A DNA stretch of 36,685 nt from Kiritimatiellia bacterium (GCA_017406465.1 JAFQYM010000019.1:1-36685); one strand, 5' to 3'. Numbered from the stretch's first letter, positions 1 to 8,800 are shown. Notes: generated from the sequence alone by a model not told the origin. A program made the numbers and translations.

Positions 1-135
1 CGCGATGCGCCTCAAAACGCAAGCGCGCGTGTTGGCATGTTTGCAAGTCGTCTATCCTACACTCTCGGTTGTCAAAGAACAATCCCTCTCCGCAAGCCTG
101 GTATGGCTTGAAAAAGAATTGTTCCCATTATATCT

Positions 136-168
136 GTAAAACGCGCGTTGCGCGGGGTGTGTCCCTCG
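136..168 (-). repeat. REP-like dispersed repeat, copy A
   Basis: On the minus strand this reads as a degenerate copy of a roughly 35-base element whose core is GGGACACACCCCGCG followed by a stretch rich in CGCG and ending TTTTACAG. Close copies lie at 3748-3776 and 9891-9925. This copy sits 20 bases beyond the stop codon of the sugar-acid dehydratase gene, the same side of a gene end as the other two. That the elements are REP-like is inference from their partial palindromy and position. Confidence 0.6.
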
Positions 169-187
169 TCAGTTCACATTTCCACAA

Positions 188-1354
188 TTATACATGATAG
201 TACCTTACGCTGTCCGGCGGGCGTATATTTGTCAATGTCCCGACATAGTGCCGCAACCAATGATCTTGCTTCGGATGCGCCTTGGCCGCCTCTTCGTTGA
301 GTTCGATGCCGAGCCCCGGGCGATCAGAAGGATACATCAGTCCGCCAGCAAAGCGCACATCCTCGCCGATGACGTCCTTGCGCCACGGCACGTCGTCGAA
401 AAGCGTCTCGTGGATGCAATAGCCTGGCGTAGAAACGCCCAAGGCGAGAGTGACTGCGTTTGCGACGGGGCCGGACGGATTGTGCGCGCAGAACGGAACA
501 TGGTGCGCATCGCAGATGGCGGCGATCTGCTTCATCCCCGTAATGCCACCCGCATGCGACGAGTCCGGCTGAAGGTAGTCGCAGCAGCGAAGCTCTACCG
601 CGTCAAGTATCTGCTGCGTAGTGTAAAGCCGTTCGCCGCAGGCGATTGGAACGCGCACGCGCGAGCGCACGTCCGCAAGCGCACGCATCGTGTCGGGAAT
701 GACCGGTTCCTCGACCCAATACGGCGAATACTCCTCGAGCGCGTTGCATATCCGTAGCGCTGTCGGCACGTCGAAGCGTCCATGGCACTCGATGAGGATT
801 TCCGCCTTGCCCTCCGTCGCCGCCTTGACCGCAGCGACGCACTTCATCGCCTTCTTGAAGTCATCAGGCGGAAGCTGCCGGTAGTTCTTTCCGAATGGAT
901 CCCACTTGAGCCCCTTGAAGCCAGCCTCAACCGCCGCAGTCGCCTTCGCCGCGAACTCCTCGGGCTCCTTCGCGCCCGCAAACCAACAGTTGGCGTAGCA
1001 AGGAACGCCCTCGCGGCACTTGCCGCCGATGAGCTTCCAGACCGGAAGCCCAAGCGCCTTGCCCTTAATGTCCCAGAGCGCCATGTCAATTGCCGACAGC
1101 GCCGACATCAGCACAGGTCCGCCGCGCCAGTACGCGTCACGGTAGTTCTCGTGGAAAATCCACTCGGTGTCGAACGGATCCTTTCCCACGAGTGCGTGCT
1201 CCAGGTCGGCTATCGCGCCAAGAAGAGCGTTCTCCTTGTATTCAAGCGTCCCCTCACCGACGCCGTGGATCCCATCGTCAGTCTCCACCTTCACGAACAC
1301 CCAGTTCGTGCGGAAGCAGTCTATGACGAATGTCTTGATTGATTTGATTTTCAT
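188..1354 (-). CDS. Mandelate racemase/muconate lactonizing enzyme family protein (sugar-acid dehydratase, galactonate-dehydratase-like)
   Basis: A 388-residue member of the enolase superfamily, full length for the family. The N-terminal capping domain covers about residues 1-125 and the (beta/alpha)8 barrel the rest. Candidate Mg2+ ligands are E189, E215 or E216, and E241. H191 (in ECHGRF) and H291 (in CAHNPSGP) fit the histidines of galactonate/gluconate-type dehydratases, and the usual KxK of racemases is replaced by KWD at 150-152. The expected reaction is dehydration of an aldonate to its 2-keto-3-deoxy acid in the cytoplasm. It is the last gene of a catabolic cluster, after an MFS porter and an SDR, so it probably acts on the acid made by that SDR. 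Rhamnonate, fuconate or galactonate are all possible; the sequence alone does not decide. No strong ribosome site is visible before the ATG. Confidence 0.85.
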   Translation of the reverse strand: MKIKSIKTFVIDCFRTNWVFVKVETDDGIHGVGEGTLEYKENALLGAIADLEHALVGKDPFDTEWIFHENYRDAYWRGGPVLMSALSAIDMALWDIKGKALGLPVWKLIGGKCREGVPCYANCWFAGAKEPEEFAAKATAAVEAGFKGLKWDPFGKNYRQLPPDDFKKAMKCVAAVKAATEGKAEILIECHGRFDVPTALRICNALEEYSPYWVEEPVIPDTMRALADVRSRVRVPIACGERLYTTQQILDAVELRCCDYLQPDSSHAGGITGMKQIAAICDAHHVPFCAHNPSGPVANAVTLALGVSTPGYCIHETLFDDVPWRKDVIGEDVRFAGGLMYPSDRPGLGIELNEEAAKAHPKQDHWLRHYVGTLTNIRPPDSVRYYHV

Positions 1355-1357
1355 GGG

Positions 1358-1383
1358 AGTTTGAAGTTTGATGTTTGAAGTCT
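1358..1383. repeat. 26-bp inverted repeat, left copy (flanks MFS gene)
   Basis: A TTTGAAG-rich 26-base sequence that recurs exactly, in inverted orientation, at 2682-2707. The pair brackets the MFS transporter gene. The unit is internally repetitive (TTTGAAG, TTTGATG, TTTGAAG). I recognise this word as a dispersed sequence in several environmental genomes, but that is recollection and not a search. Confidence 0.85.
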
Positions 1384-1411
1384 TTTAACGCAGAGGCGCA
1401 GAGACGCAGAG
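1383..1411. repeat. GCAGAG-type dispersed repeat
   Basis: The sequence is built from AACGCAGAGGCGCAGAG followed by ACGCAGAG, so GCAGAG occurs three times in about 25 bases. It abuts the 26-bp inverted repeat in the gap between the dehydratase and MFS genes. The same word is, from general knowledge, scattered in intergenic DNA of cyanobacteria, planctomycetes and verrucomicrobia; its function is unknown. Confidence 0.6.
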
Positions 1412-1433
1412 AGCACAGTTGTCCATGTTGTTT

Positions 1434-2675
1434 TCATTTCTCCACCACACGATTTTTGCGGAATGTGAAGAAGAAGCTGTAGGCCATCAAGAGCGCGCCG
1501 ACGGCGTATGCAGCCGCCATTACGCCAAAGCCGATCTCAAGGCCCCGAACGCCCCACTTCTGCGAGAGTGCGCCCATCGCCACGCCCGAAAGCCCGCCGA
1601 AGAAGAACGCAATCATGTTGAGCAGCCCCACCGCCGTGGAGCGATGCTCGGGGGAGACGACATCGAATAGCGATGCGTGAGTATTCACCTCGAAGAAGCC
1701 ACGGAACACACCGTAGGTGCTCGCTGCGACAAGCAGCCCCACAAACGACGGCGCAAGGCCTATCCACGCCAACATCGGTGCACCGCAGAGAAGCGCAAGA
1801 ACCTGAAACCCTAGACGGAAACGCGGCATGCGCTTGACGAATCTGTCGGTAATGACGCCGCCAAGAAGAATCGCACCGAACGCGAACAGGTGATGCCAAA
1901 GCATCACGCCCTTCCCGGCCTCGCCAACGTCAAGCGCAAACTTCTCAGCCGCGAACTTCGGGGCCCAGAAGAGATAGGCATTGTTCACGAACACTATCGC
2001 GACAAACCCCGCTGTCGCGCACAGGGCAGACGGATTGCAGAAATAGGCGCGGAGTCCTGCTGAGAGAGCCGTTTTGTTTTTGACAGGATTTACAGGATTC
2101 ACAGGATTGCTCGATTTATCCTTCAAACCCCAGATAAAAAACACACCGAGCGCACAGCCAGCCGCGCCGAAAGCGATGAAGACATTGCGCCACGTGCCGA
2201 GGAAGCCAAGTGCCCATGCGACCATAAGCCCCGAGACCATAAGCCCCACATAGAGCGCGGCCTGATGAATGGAAAGCGCCACAGACCGCGTCTCCTTGTG
2301 GTGGACCGCTATAAGAGCGTAGGCGCTCGGAGCGTAGAAGCTCTCGCCTACGCCCGTAGCAATTGAGCGGAAGAAGAGTGCTCCGACGAAGCCGCCGATG
2401 AAGCCCATGCAGATCGTCATAAGCGACCACGCAATCAGCGAGAGCGTGATTATCCACTTGCGCGAAAAACGGTCCCCCAGGAATCCCGCGACGACCGTCA
2501 TCGCCGCGAGGGTCCAAGAAAGAGTCGTGTTTATCCAGCCTATCTGGACGTCTGTAAGACCGATCTCCTTCTGTATCGGAATCGTGAGAAGCCCGAAGAG
2601 CGCCCTGTCCGCCTGATGGAAGAAGAACGCACAGCTGAGCATCCCAATCAGCAGCCACTTGTATGACTTTCCCAT
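1434..2675 (-). CDS. MFS transporter, sugar or sugar-acid uptake
   Basis: A 413-residue major facilitator protein with about 12 hydrophobic segments. GDRFSRKW after TM2 is the family's loop 2-3 motif and TDRFVKRMPRFRL in the second half is its repeat. The best relatives by eye are hexuronate, galactonate and phthalate-type anion:cation symporters. The ATG at 2675 (MGKSYKWLLIGML) is preferred; an upstream in-frame TTG lies in the flanking 26-bp repeat. The central cytoplasmic loop between TM6 and TM7 carries SNPVNPVNPVKNK, which is encoded by a dispersed DNA repeat (2081-2108). The gene is bracketed by perfect 26-bp inverted repeats. It likely imports the oligosaccharide, sugar or sugar acid freed by the secreted hydrolases encoded upstream. 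Confidence 0.88.
   Translation of the reverse strand: MGKSYKWLLIGMLSCAFFFHQADRALFGLLTIPIQKEIGLTDVQIGWINTTLSWTLAAMTVVAGFLGDRFSRKWIITLSLIAWSLMTICMGFIGGFVGALFFRSIATGVGESFYAPSAYALIAVHHKETRSVALSIHQAALYVGLMVSGLMVAWALGFLGTWRNVFIAFGAAGCALGVFFIWGLKDKSSNPVNPVNPVKNKTALSAGLRAYFCNPSALCATAGFVAIVFVNNAYLFWAPKFAAEKFALDVGEAGKGVMLWHHLFAFGAILLGGVITDRFVKRMPRFRLGFQVLALLCGAPMLAWIGLAPSFVGLLVAASTYGVFRGFFEVNTHASLFDVVSPEHRSTAVGLLNMIAFFFGGLSGVAMGALSQKWGVRGLEIGFGVMAAAYAVGALLMAYSFFFTFRKNRVVEK
2081..2108. repeat. ACAGGATT tandem dispersed repeat inside MFS gene
   Basis: Three consecutive ACAGGATT-type units (TGACAGGATTTACAGGATT then CACAGGATT). Read on the minus strand in the MFS frame the units give NPV NPV NPV. The 9-base period keeps the frame open. 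The same word is known to me as a dispersed repeat of diverse bacteria. It falls in the variable loop between transporter halves, where insertion is tolerated. Confidence 0.75.
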
Positions 2676-2681
2676 AACTTC

Positions 2682-2707
2682 AGACTTCAAACATCAAACT
2701 TCAAACT
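2682..2707. repeat. 26-bp inverted repeat, right copy
   Basis: An exact reverse complement of 1358-1383, checked base by base. A further degenerate unit (AACTTTAAACATC) follows at about 2710-2723. It lies between the SDR stop and the MFS start, so it also forms the MFS leader. Confidence 0.85.
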
Positions 2708-2714
2708 CTAAACT

Positions 2715-3500
2715 TTAAACATCCACATCCTCCGGCATGTGCTGGCATGAGCAGCCTGCGTCGCACGTGACGATTTCGCCCGTCATATTCGCAGATTCGT
2801 CCGACGCGAGGAATGCGACAACGTTTGCGATATCCATCCCGCTCGCCTCCTTGCGCAAGGGGCAGTTGAGACGACGACGCGCTGCCTTCGCTGGGTCGAG
2901 CGTATCCCAGCGCTCCGTGTAGATATATCCTGGCGCACAGCAGTTCACGCGTATGCCAAGCGGCGCGAGGTCGAGCGCGAGCGAGCGCACCATCGAGTTG
3001 ATCGCGCCCTTCGAGGAGCAGTAGGCCGTGCGGTGGCGAATCGCGCGCATGGCGGTGTTGGACGAAAGAAAGACGACCGTGCCGCGCGATTCCTGCTTCA
3101 TGAAAAAGCGGTTACACGCCATCTGAGTCACCTGGAAACCGCCGATGACATTGACGTTGAACACCTCGTGGAACTTCGCGGGGTCCATCTCCAGCGGACC
3201 GCCATGTCCAAGACCCTGATTTGCCGCATTGTTGACGAGGATGTCGAGCCGACCAGCCTCGCGCTCTATCGTGTCGAAGAGAGACTTGACCTGCACAGCG
3301 TCCGAGATGTCGCACGCCTGCGAGATGATGCCGTCAATCCCCCGCGCCTTGAGTTCAGCCGCGCCCCTGGCGGTGGAAGCCTCGCTCGATCCGCACATGA
3401 AGACCTTCGCACCTTCGCGCGCGAACTTCTCCACGAGGTCAAGCCCCGTGTTCCTGTTCCCGCCTGTGACGAGAACAACCTTGCCGTTGAATCTTCCCAT
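2715..3500 (-). CDS. SDR family NAD(P)-dependent oxidoreductase
   Basis: A 261-residue classical short-chain dehydrogenase. The cofactor loop is VTGGNRNTG (residues 11-19), NNAA follows at 90-93, and the catalytic Ser-Tyr-Lys is S146/S147, Y160 and K164 (YCSSK). RVNCCAPGYIYT is the usual PG motif. The start at 3500 is chosen because AAGGAG lies eight bases before it; an upstream in-frame start would put ten polar residues before the fold. The tail CDAGCSCQHMPEDVDV is cysteine-rich and unusual. Its place before an MFS porter and an aldonate dehydratase suggests sugar or sugar-alcohol oxidation, for example aldose to lactone. The substrate is inferred only. Confidence 0.87.
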   Translation of the reverse strand: MGRFNGKVVLVTGGNRNTGLDLVEKFAREGAKVFMCGSSEASTARGAAELKARGIDGIISQACDISDAVQVKSLFDTIEREAGRLDILVNNAANQGLGHGGPLEMDPAKFHEVFNVNVIGGFQVTQMACNRFFMKQESRGTVVFLSSNTAMRAIRHRTAYCSSKGAINSMVRSLALDLAPLGIRVNCCAPGYIYTERWDTLDPAKAARRRLNCPLRKEASGMDIANVVAFLASDESANMTGEIVTCDAGCSCQHMPEDVDV

Positions 3501-3713
3501 GATGTCACACTCCTTTTTCTTGTGATGCACTATGCTATCCTATTTACTTTGAGGTGATTGCATAATATTTCGATGTAAACATTTTGTATTGCACAACGAC
3601 TTGTCGGCGAAGTCGAGCATCCAGAGCCAGTCGTAGCCCGAAAGCCCGTGCTGTCCGCCGCGGCGGACAGCAAGTGACACAAGTTCTTCATGATGTACCC
3701 TTTGTATTCTTCC
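3501..3713 (-). other. Intergenic gap with palindrome and degraded coding-like sequence
   Basis: Between the truncated dehydrogenase and the SDR. Minus-strand frames hold short protein-like stretches (EEYKGYIMKNLCHLLSAAAD, then after a frame change GLSGYDWLWMLDFADKS) joined across a perfect palindrome. This fits the eroded end of a deleted gene, but I do not recognise the family. The 3530-3600 part is AT-rich and may carry the SDR promoter; no clear -35/-10 pair with proper spacing is visible. Confidence 0.35.
3649..3672. repeat. 24-bp perfect palindrome
   Basis: The half-site TGCTGTCCGCCG is followed by its exact reverse complement, with the axis between 3660 and 3661. It is GC-rich without a following T-run on either strand, so it is not a standard intrinsic terminator. 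It could be a REP unit or a protein site. Confidence 0.8.
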
Positions 3714-4322
3714 TTATCTTAGACGCTCAACCCCGCGAAAAGCCCCATTTACACGCGTTTCGCGGGGCCTGTCCCCAACGATTCCAGCCACAGGATCCGC
3801 TGCGATAACCGGCGTTGCCCCGGCTGCACGCAGAAGCTTCACCGCAAGCTGGCCAAGCACACCCTGCCCCATCACGAGCGCCCCTTCGCCCAACTCCAGC
3901 CGACACTTGCGGATCGCCGCCATCGGGAATGTCGCGATATGCGTCCATGCAGCCGATTCAAAGGATACATTCACGGGAATCCGATAGACCTGCGCGGCCG
4001 GCAAGACGACATGCGACGCATGAACCGACCAGCTGAGCGCCACACGGTCGCCGACGGCAAGCCCCGTCACGCCTTCGCCCAGCGCCTCGACGACGCCGCT
4101 GGAGCTGTATCCGCACCGTCGCGGCCAGGTCGTTCCATCGCCCTTCGCGAAGATTCCGACGCCCGCATCGGGAACGCCGGTGATGTTTGCCCTTGCCGTG
4201 CCGGTCGAAATGCAGCTGCGCACAAGGCGAGCACAGACCTCGCCGGCATTTGGCGCGGCCAGCTCCTCTTCGACCAGCTCTGCCCTGCCAGGCCTTGTAA
4301 ACATGATGCTCTTGCGTTTCAT
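3714..4322 (-). CDS. Truncated medium-chain dehydrogenase (zinc-type alcohol dehydrogenase family)
   Basis: A 202-residue product, against about 330 for intact relatives. The N-terminal GroES-like domain is present (GEVCARLVRSCISTGTARANITG, GYSSSGVVEALGEGVTGLAVGDRVA) and the Rossmann domain begins (GALVMGQGVLGQLAVKLLRAAGATPVIAADP, GQGVLG at about 152-157). Homology stops near residue 184, and the last 20 or so residues (GDRPRETRVNGAF...) are encoded by a dispersed repeat also found at 9891-9925. The C-terminal half of the Rossmann fold is therefore missing and activity is doubtful. Its start overlaps the stop of the Gfo/Idh gene as ATGA, which implies coupled translation in the ancestral operon. 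It is probably a decaying gene. Quoted stretches are discontinuous highlights. Confidence 0.75.
   Translation of the reverse strand: MKRKSIMFTRPGRAELVEEELAAPNAGEVCARLVRSCISTGTARANITGVPDAGVGIFAKGDGTTWPRRCGYSSSGVVEALGEGVTGLAVGDRVALSWSVHASHVVLPAAQVYRIPVNVSFESAAWTHIATFPMAAIRKCRLELGEGALVMGQGVLGQLAVKLLRAAGATPVIAADPVAGIVGDRPRETRVNGAFRGVERLR
3731..3776 (-). repeat. REP-like dispersed repeat, copy B, forming a gene end
   Basis: On the minus strand it reads GGGGACAGGCCCCGCGAAAC then CGTGTAAAT. A perfect 10-base inverted pair, CCCCGCGAAA at 3731-3740 and TTTCGCGGGG at 3758-3767, surrounds a 17-base loop. It supplies the last codons of the truncated dehydrogenase. Confidence 0.75.
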
Positions 4323-5329
4323 TCGATCCCCACCATCTTCAAGGTCAGTTCATGTACGCGCAGGTCGCGGTCGTAGTCCTGGCCGTTCGGCCTCTCGCCG
4401 CGGACAACGGCAGCGAGTTCGCGAAGTTGCCCCTCGTAGCGGTCGGTCTGCACACCGAAACGGAGCACCTGCCGTCCGGCGGGGCACCCTCCCGCCGCCT
4501 CTCGCAGAGTCAGGACAAGCGTCAGCTCCTCTCCGTCAAAGCGCTCGATGGGACAAAGGTCGACCGTCCCGTTCGTGCCGTCCACGCGCAACCGGCGCGA
4601 AAGGATGCCGCCCGGCATCTCGCAAGCCGTGCGAACGACGACGTTCGTCTCCGGGAACTCCATCAGCGCCAATCCGTCCGTCCTGCCACCCGCCGGATAG
4701 CCAAAGGCGCTCTTAAGGACACGTGTCACCTTGACGGGATCGCCCTTCACCATCGGCTCGACCATGTCGACGAGATGGCAGCCGAGCGAATAGAGGATGC
4801 CGCCCTTGAACGTCTGCATGTACTCAGCGTAGTTGTCGTGGTTGTAGGCGTGGTTCATGTCCGCCTCGATGAAGCCGATTTCTCCGAGATGTCCGGCGCG
4901 GACGAAGTCCCAGACGAACTTCAACGCCGGATTGGTCCGGTACATGTAGCCGATCTGCATCGGGATGTTTTTCGCGCGGCACGTCTCTACGACCCTCCGG
5001 TACTTATCGAAGTCCTCTCCGCAGGGCTTGTCGCAGTGCATGGGGATGCCGCGTTCGGCGAACTTTGCGGCGATCTCCATGAGGTCGCAGTTGGTGACCT
5101 CGACAAACCCGACGTCGATGCCGGGTATCTTCCACGCCTCCGACTCGCTGACGATCGGATAGTCCGCCGTGTCCCACTTCTGGTCCCGGTACATCGGCGA
5201 CCTGCGCGGGAAGTCGTCTACTATCGCGACGATCTCGTACTCGTCGCGCATCTTCTTCAGCGTCTCGAGCTTGCCGGGCGCATGTTCATGCGTCTGGCCG
5301 TAGAAAAGAGCTCTCAAGGGCTTCTTCAT
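4319..5329 (-). CDS. Gfo/Idh/MocA family oxidoreductase
   Basis: A 336-residue cytoplasmic NAD(P)-dependent sugar oxidoreductase or dehydrogenase with no signal peptide. The N-terminal Rossmann domain covers residues 1-125; HCDKPCGEDF around 112-121 is the family's EKP motif with D for E. The substrate domain has the family's GGILYSLGCHLVDM near 190-203 with the conserved His/Asp. It starts four bases inside the preceding truncated isomerase gene (ATGA) and its stop overlaps the next start in the same way, so it sits in a tightly coupled trio with two broken genes. Family members oxidise or epimerise free or acidic sugars. In this cluster a role on a monosaccharide released from the polymer is likely but not proven. 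Confidence 0.87.
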   Translation of the reverse strand: MKKPLRALFYGQTHEHAPGKLETLKKMRDEYEIVAIVDDFPRRSPMYRDQKWDTADYPIVSESEAWKIPGIDVGFVEVTNCDLMEIAAKFAERGIPMHCDKPCGEDFDKYRRVVETCRAKNIPMQIGYMYRTNPALKFVWDFVRAGHLGEIGFIEADMNHAYNHDNYAEYMQTFKGGILYSLGCHLVDMVEPMVKGDPVKVTRVLKSAFGYPAGGRTDGLALMEFPETNVVVRTACEMPGGILSRRLRVDGTNGTVDLCPIERFDGEELTLVLTLREAAGGCPAGRQVLRFGVQTDRYEGQLRELAAVVRGERPNGQDYDRDLRVHELTLKMVGIE

Positions 5330-5862
5330 TCCACATGCCCCGCCTTAAATACACGAGTCTCCCCCACCTTGAACGGCACGGAAATCGCCGGCCCTGAGCC
5401 GATTGATGCGCCTGTCAGGGCGTCGCTCACGGTGCAAGCGTCGCCGGACCCGAACACGACCGTCTTCACGCCGATCTCGTCGGCGCGACGCAGAATCTTC
5501 TCGGCGTAGTCGAGCGCAGGGGCGTGATCGGCCTTCGGACCCGTCAGCCGGAACTTCCCGGGGGTGAATTGGTTGCAGCTCCTGAGCGGAAGCGGACGCT
5601 TCGCGATCTCCTCCTTCTGCCTCTGCCACCATGCGTAGTCCTTGGCGGGATTGAACGCGGCGCCGGCGCTCCACTTCCAGAAGTCGTATCCAAGGTCGCG
5701 CATGCTCTTTACGTCCTCGACTTTCGAACGGCACGCCCCGAAGAGAATGCGTCCCCGCGTTCCCCCCGAAACCCCGACCTTGCGTCCGAATGCCGGACAT
5801 GTGCATCCCAGGATTCCCGCCGCCGCAACGGCTCCGGTCAGAAAACTTCGTCTGTCTGTCAT
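5326..5862 (-). CDS. Truncated sugar phosphate isomerase/epimerase-like (AP endonuclease 2 type TIM barrel) secreted protein
   Basis: A 178-residue product. The start at 5862 is set by GAGGG six bases upstream and by a Tat-like signal, MTDRRSFLTGAVAAAGILG, with a possible lipobox at LGC. Residues 30-140 resemble the first half of xylose-isomerase-like TIM barrels (LGYDFWKWS, ALDYAEKILRRADEIGVKTVVFGSG). Intact relatives run about 270-300 residues; here homology ends at GSG and a 30-residue unrelated tail follows before the stop. The metal-binding second half is missing, so isomerase activity is unlikely. The stop overlaps the Gfo/Idh start as ATGA. An internal deletion that joined the barrel's first half to another sequence is the simplest explanation. 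Confidence 0.65.
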   Translation of the reverse strand: MTDRRSFLTGAVAAAGILGCTCPAFGRKVGVSGGTRGRILFGACRSKVEDVKSMRDLGYDFWKWSAGAAFNPAKDYAWWQRQKEEIAKRPLPLRSCNQFTPGKFRLTGPKADHAPALDYAEKILRRADEIGVKTVVFGSGDACTVSDALTGASIGSGPAISVPFKVGETRVFKAGHVE

Positions 5863-5896
5863 TTTGTCCCTCTTTTTGCGAGTCTTGTTGCAATGT

Positions 5897-8800
5897 TCAT
5901 TCCATACCTCCGAGGTAATTGCAAAACCCCTCTTCGCGAGACCAACGAGGCAAGCCGCCTGACTTGCTGACACACGTTGGCTGACATTCGCAACTGAGGA
6001 AGCGGTCGGCGTTTCCGACCACCGGGTTGCGACTTTCGCGCAGATCGTACATTGCACACCCCACTTCACGCAGCGCCGTCCGCATCTCCGGATACGGAGT
6101 ATCGCAGATATCGGTCAAGCCGACCTGAAGATACTCCCCATCGAAACGACCGGTGGTCGCCTGGTCGCTGAACTGATGCCAGTGGACGCCGACGATCTGC
6201 GGATTGCCGAGCGCAGACTGGACGTATGCCTTCATCTTCGCCGCCCGGTCATTCTGATCCTTCGCCTGGCAAACGCCCGTCCCGAACGGACCCCGGTCCG
6301 TCGCGCCGAAGTGGAATTCCCCGATCATCACCGGCGCGTCTATCCCCGCCGGCAGACGCCAATCGTCGAGCTTCCACCTGTAGATGTTGTAGGACACGAC
6401 ATCACAGTGCTTTGCGCATGCGCGCACAACCTCGATGCGCGCCCCGCCAGCGAACCGGCACCCGAGGTAGAGGAGATTCGGGTCGAACGCCTTCACCGCC
6501 TCGCGCGTCCGGCGGAAGTATTCGTCGATTACGATGTTGGAGAACGCATACAGGTCGTCGTTCGCGGCCTCGCCGGGAAGAGCGACCGATCCGAGGAAAT
6601 CGGCCTTGTCCGCATACGAACTCCCCCACTTCGCGTTGAGCGCCGCGACGGAGCCGTACTTCTTGAGGAGCCAGCCGGCGAATTTCCCCTTTGCAGGCTG
6701 ATCTGCCGGGGACTGGATCGTCCACCGCGCCAGGTCGTCCGCTCCTCCCCAGTTGATTTCGTTGTCCACGAAGAATCCGATGCACCACGGGTCGTGCGCC
6801 TCGCGTCCGTGCGCTTCCAGCGCCGCAGTGACGCCGGAGGCAAACGACGGGTCCCATGGATCGCGAAACTTCCACCACATGCCGTGGCTGCCGGCTATCG
6901 GACGGGACTGGCATTCAATGCGCTCGGCATACGGAGTCCGTTCGGGGCTCTCCATCCCTTCCATGAGACATATCCGCAGATCGCTTGAATTCGCGATCGT
7001 GTTCATGCCCCAGCTCCTGATGCGTCGATGGCAAAGCTGCGCGAACGTCTTGTAGTAGTCCGCACCGTACTTGCGGAACAGATTGGCGCTCGAGAAGTCG
7101 TACACGCGCGTCTCTCCGCGGGCGAGAAAGAACGGCCAGAGAAGATCGTCGCGCGTCGACCAGAACTTCTCCAGCGAAAGATCCTCAAAGAGACAATCTC
7201 GGGGATTGGCGGGGACACCGGTCTGCGGCGTACCGTTGTCGCCGTTCATCGGCGTCATCGCAGAGGACGCAGAGACTCGAACAGGGCCAAAGCTCCAGAA
7301 CAGACGGCCTTCGGGGTCGACGAGCCACCATTTCCCCTTTTCGTCCTTGTGCGTGCGAAATCGCCCAGTCGCCTCGAGTCTGGGTCCCTTCGTCCAACCG
7401 CCAAAGGCGTCGCGGTCTGCTGGACCCGGATGCGTCTGGAGGTCCGAAGCCTCTTCTGCCGCCGCCTTCTTCAAATCCGCCTCGTCGGTCGTCTTCCCCG
7501 GCCAGTCGCGCCACTTGAACTGTCCGAATCTATCGATGCACGGAAGAAACTCTGAGGTCTTCATCTTCATCCATGGTTCGGAATCGCGCGGCGGCAGTGC
7601 CTTCATGCGGTTCTCGAACTGCCCGGGGCGATAGAACGTGTCGACGATATCGTAAGGGGACATCTTATGCCAGTCGCGCACAAGCGGGATTCCGCCGCGC
7701 GGGGCGATAAGGATCGGAGAATCCCACATCGGGACGTCCTTCAGCGTCATGCCGCCTTTCGTCCAGACGATGTTCTCGTCCGGGATCTCGAACACGCGGC
7801 CGGTGACGAGCTCGACCCACACGGGGCGACTGAATTTCCCGGGGATGTCCAGGTCGACGCGGGTAAAACCAAGATCGGAATCCGGCCGTCGGTCAGCGAA
7901 CCAGTAGACTCGAAGCGGCACACCGTACCGCGTGAAGAGATTGCACGCCAGCCGCCGTCCGGCCATCGGCACCGACAGATGTTTCTGCGGCAATGTGTCG
8001 TCGTCGAAGAGCGCATATACGTTTCGCATGGCGTACCAGCTCGGACGGCGGTAGACGAACTCCTTGAGCGTGTTCGACCGGACAAGCCCGAAGCTCTGCA
8101 GCATGAACGTGTACTGGAGGTCGATCATCGTGAACACACTCGACGGAATCGACCGCGCCGCGTCGCCGATCGCGCGGCGGAGGTTCCATTTCGCCTGCGC
8201 GTACTCCGTCCACTCGATGTTGCTGAGCGCATGCGCGAACTCCAGCTGCGAGGGGCACCCGACCTCGCCCTGCATGATGTCGAAAGCGCCGCTGTAGGAC
8301 TTCACCAGTCTGCGCAGCGGCTCCGCGCGCGATGCGTACGAATCGTCAGGATTGGCGTCGTACGGGTGGTATATGAAGTACGAGCCGAGGTCGAGGGCGT
8401 TCTCCTTCTTCAGTTTCTCGAGAACACACGTATAGTCGTCTGGGAAAGAGACGGCGGTGCAGAAGCACTTCGCCGTCGGCTGTACGGCGCGGACCGCCTT
8501 CGCCGTGCGGTAGAACATCTCCGCGTACTCCGGCCCCTGGTTGAACGGCTCGTTCCATATCTCCCACTCGTCCACCACGTCCTTGTAGCGCTCCACGCAC
8601 GCCGTGCAGTAGCGAAGCCAAGCCGCGAACGACTCCGGATTGTCCGTCACCTGCCTGACGCGCATCCCCAGGCGGAAGTCGCTCCCCCACACCGGGTTCC
8701 CGTAGGAAAGGCATATCCACGGCTTGACGCCCATCGCGGCCATCTCGCGCACCTGCACGTCGAGCCACGCGAAGTCGTAGACGCCCTTCTCCTGCTCCGT

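Noticed and set aside
70..82. The word TTGTCAAAGAAC, also at about 12579 and inverted near 12712
   Set aside because: Two of three copies lie within normal GH78 coding sequence and 12 bases is too short; no structure around them.
93..110. Hairpin CAAGCC-6-GGCTTG after the dehydratase gene as a terminator
   Set aside because: No T-run follows on the minus strand, where the transcript would end, so I did not call a terminator.
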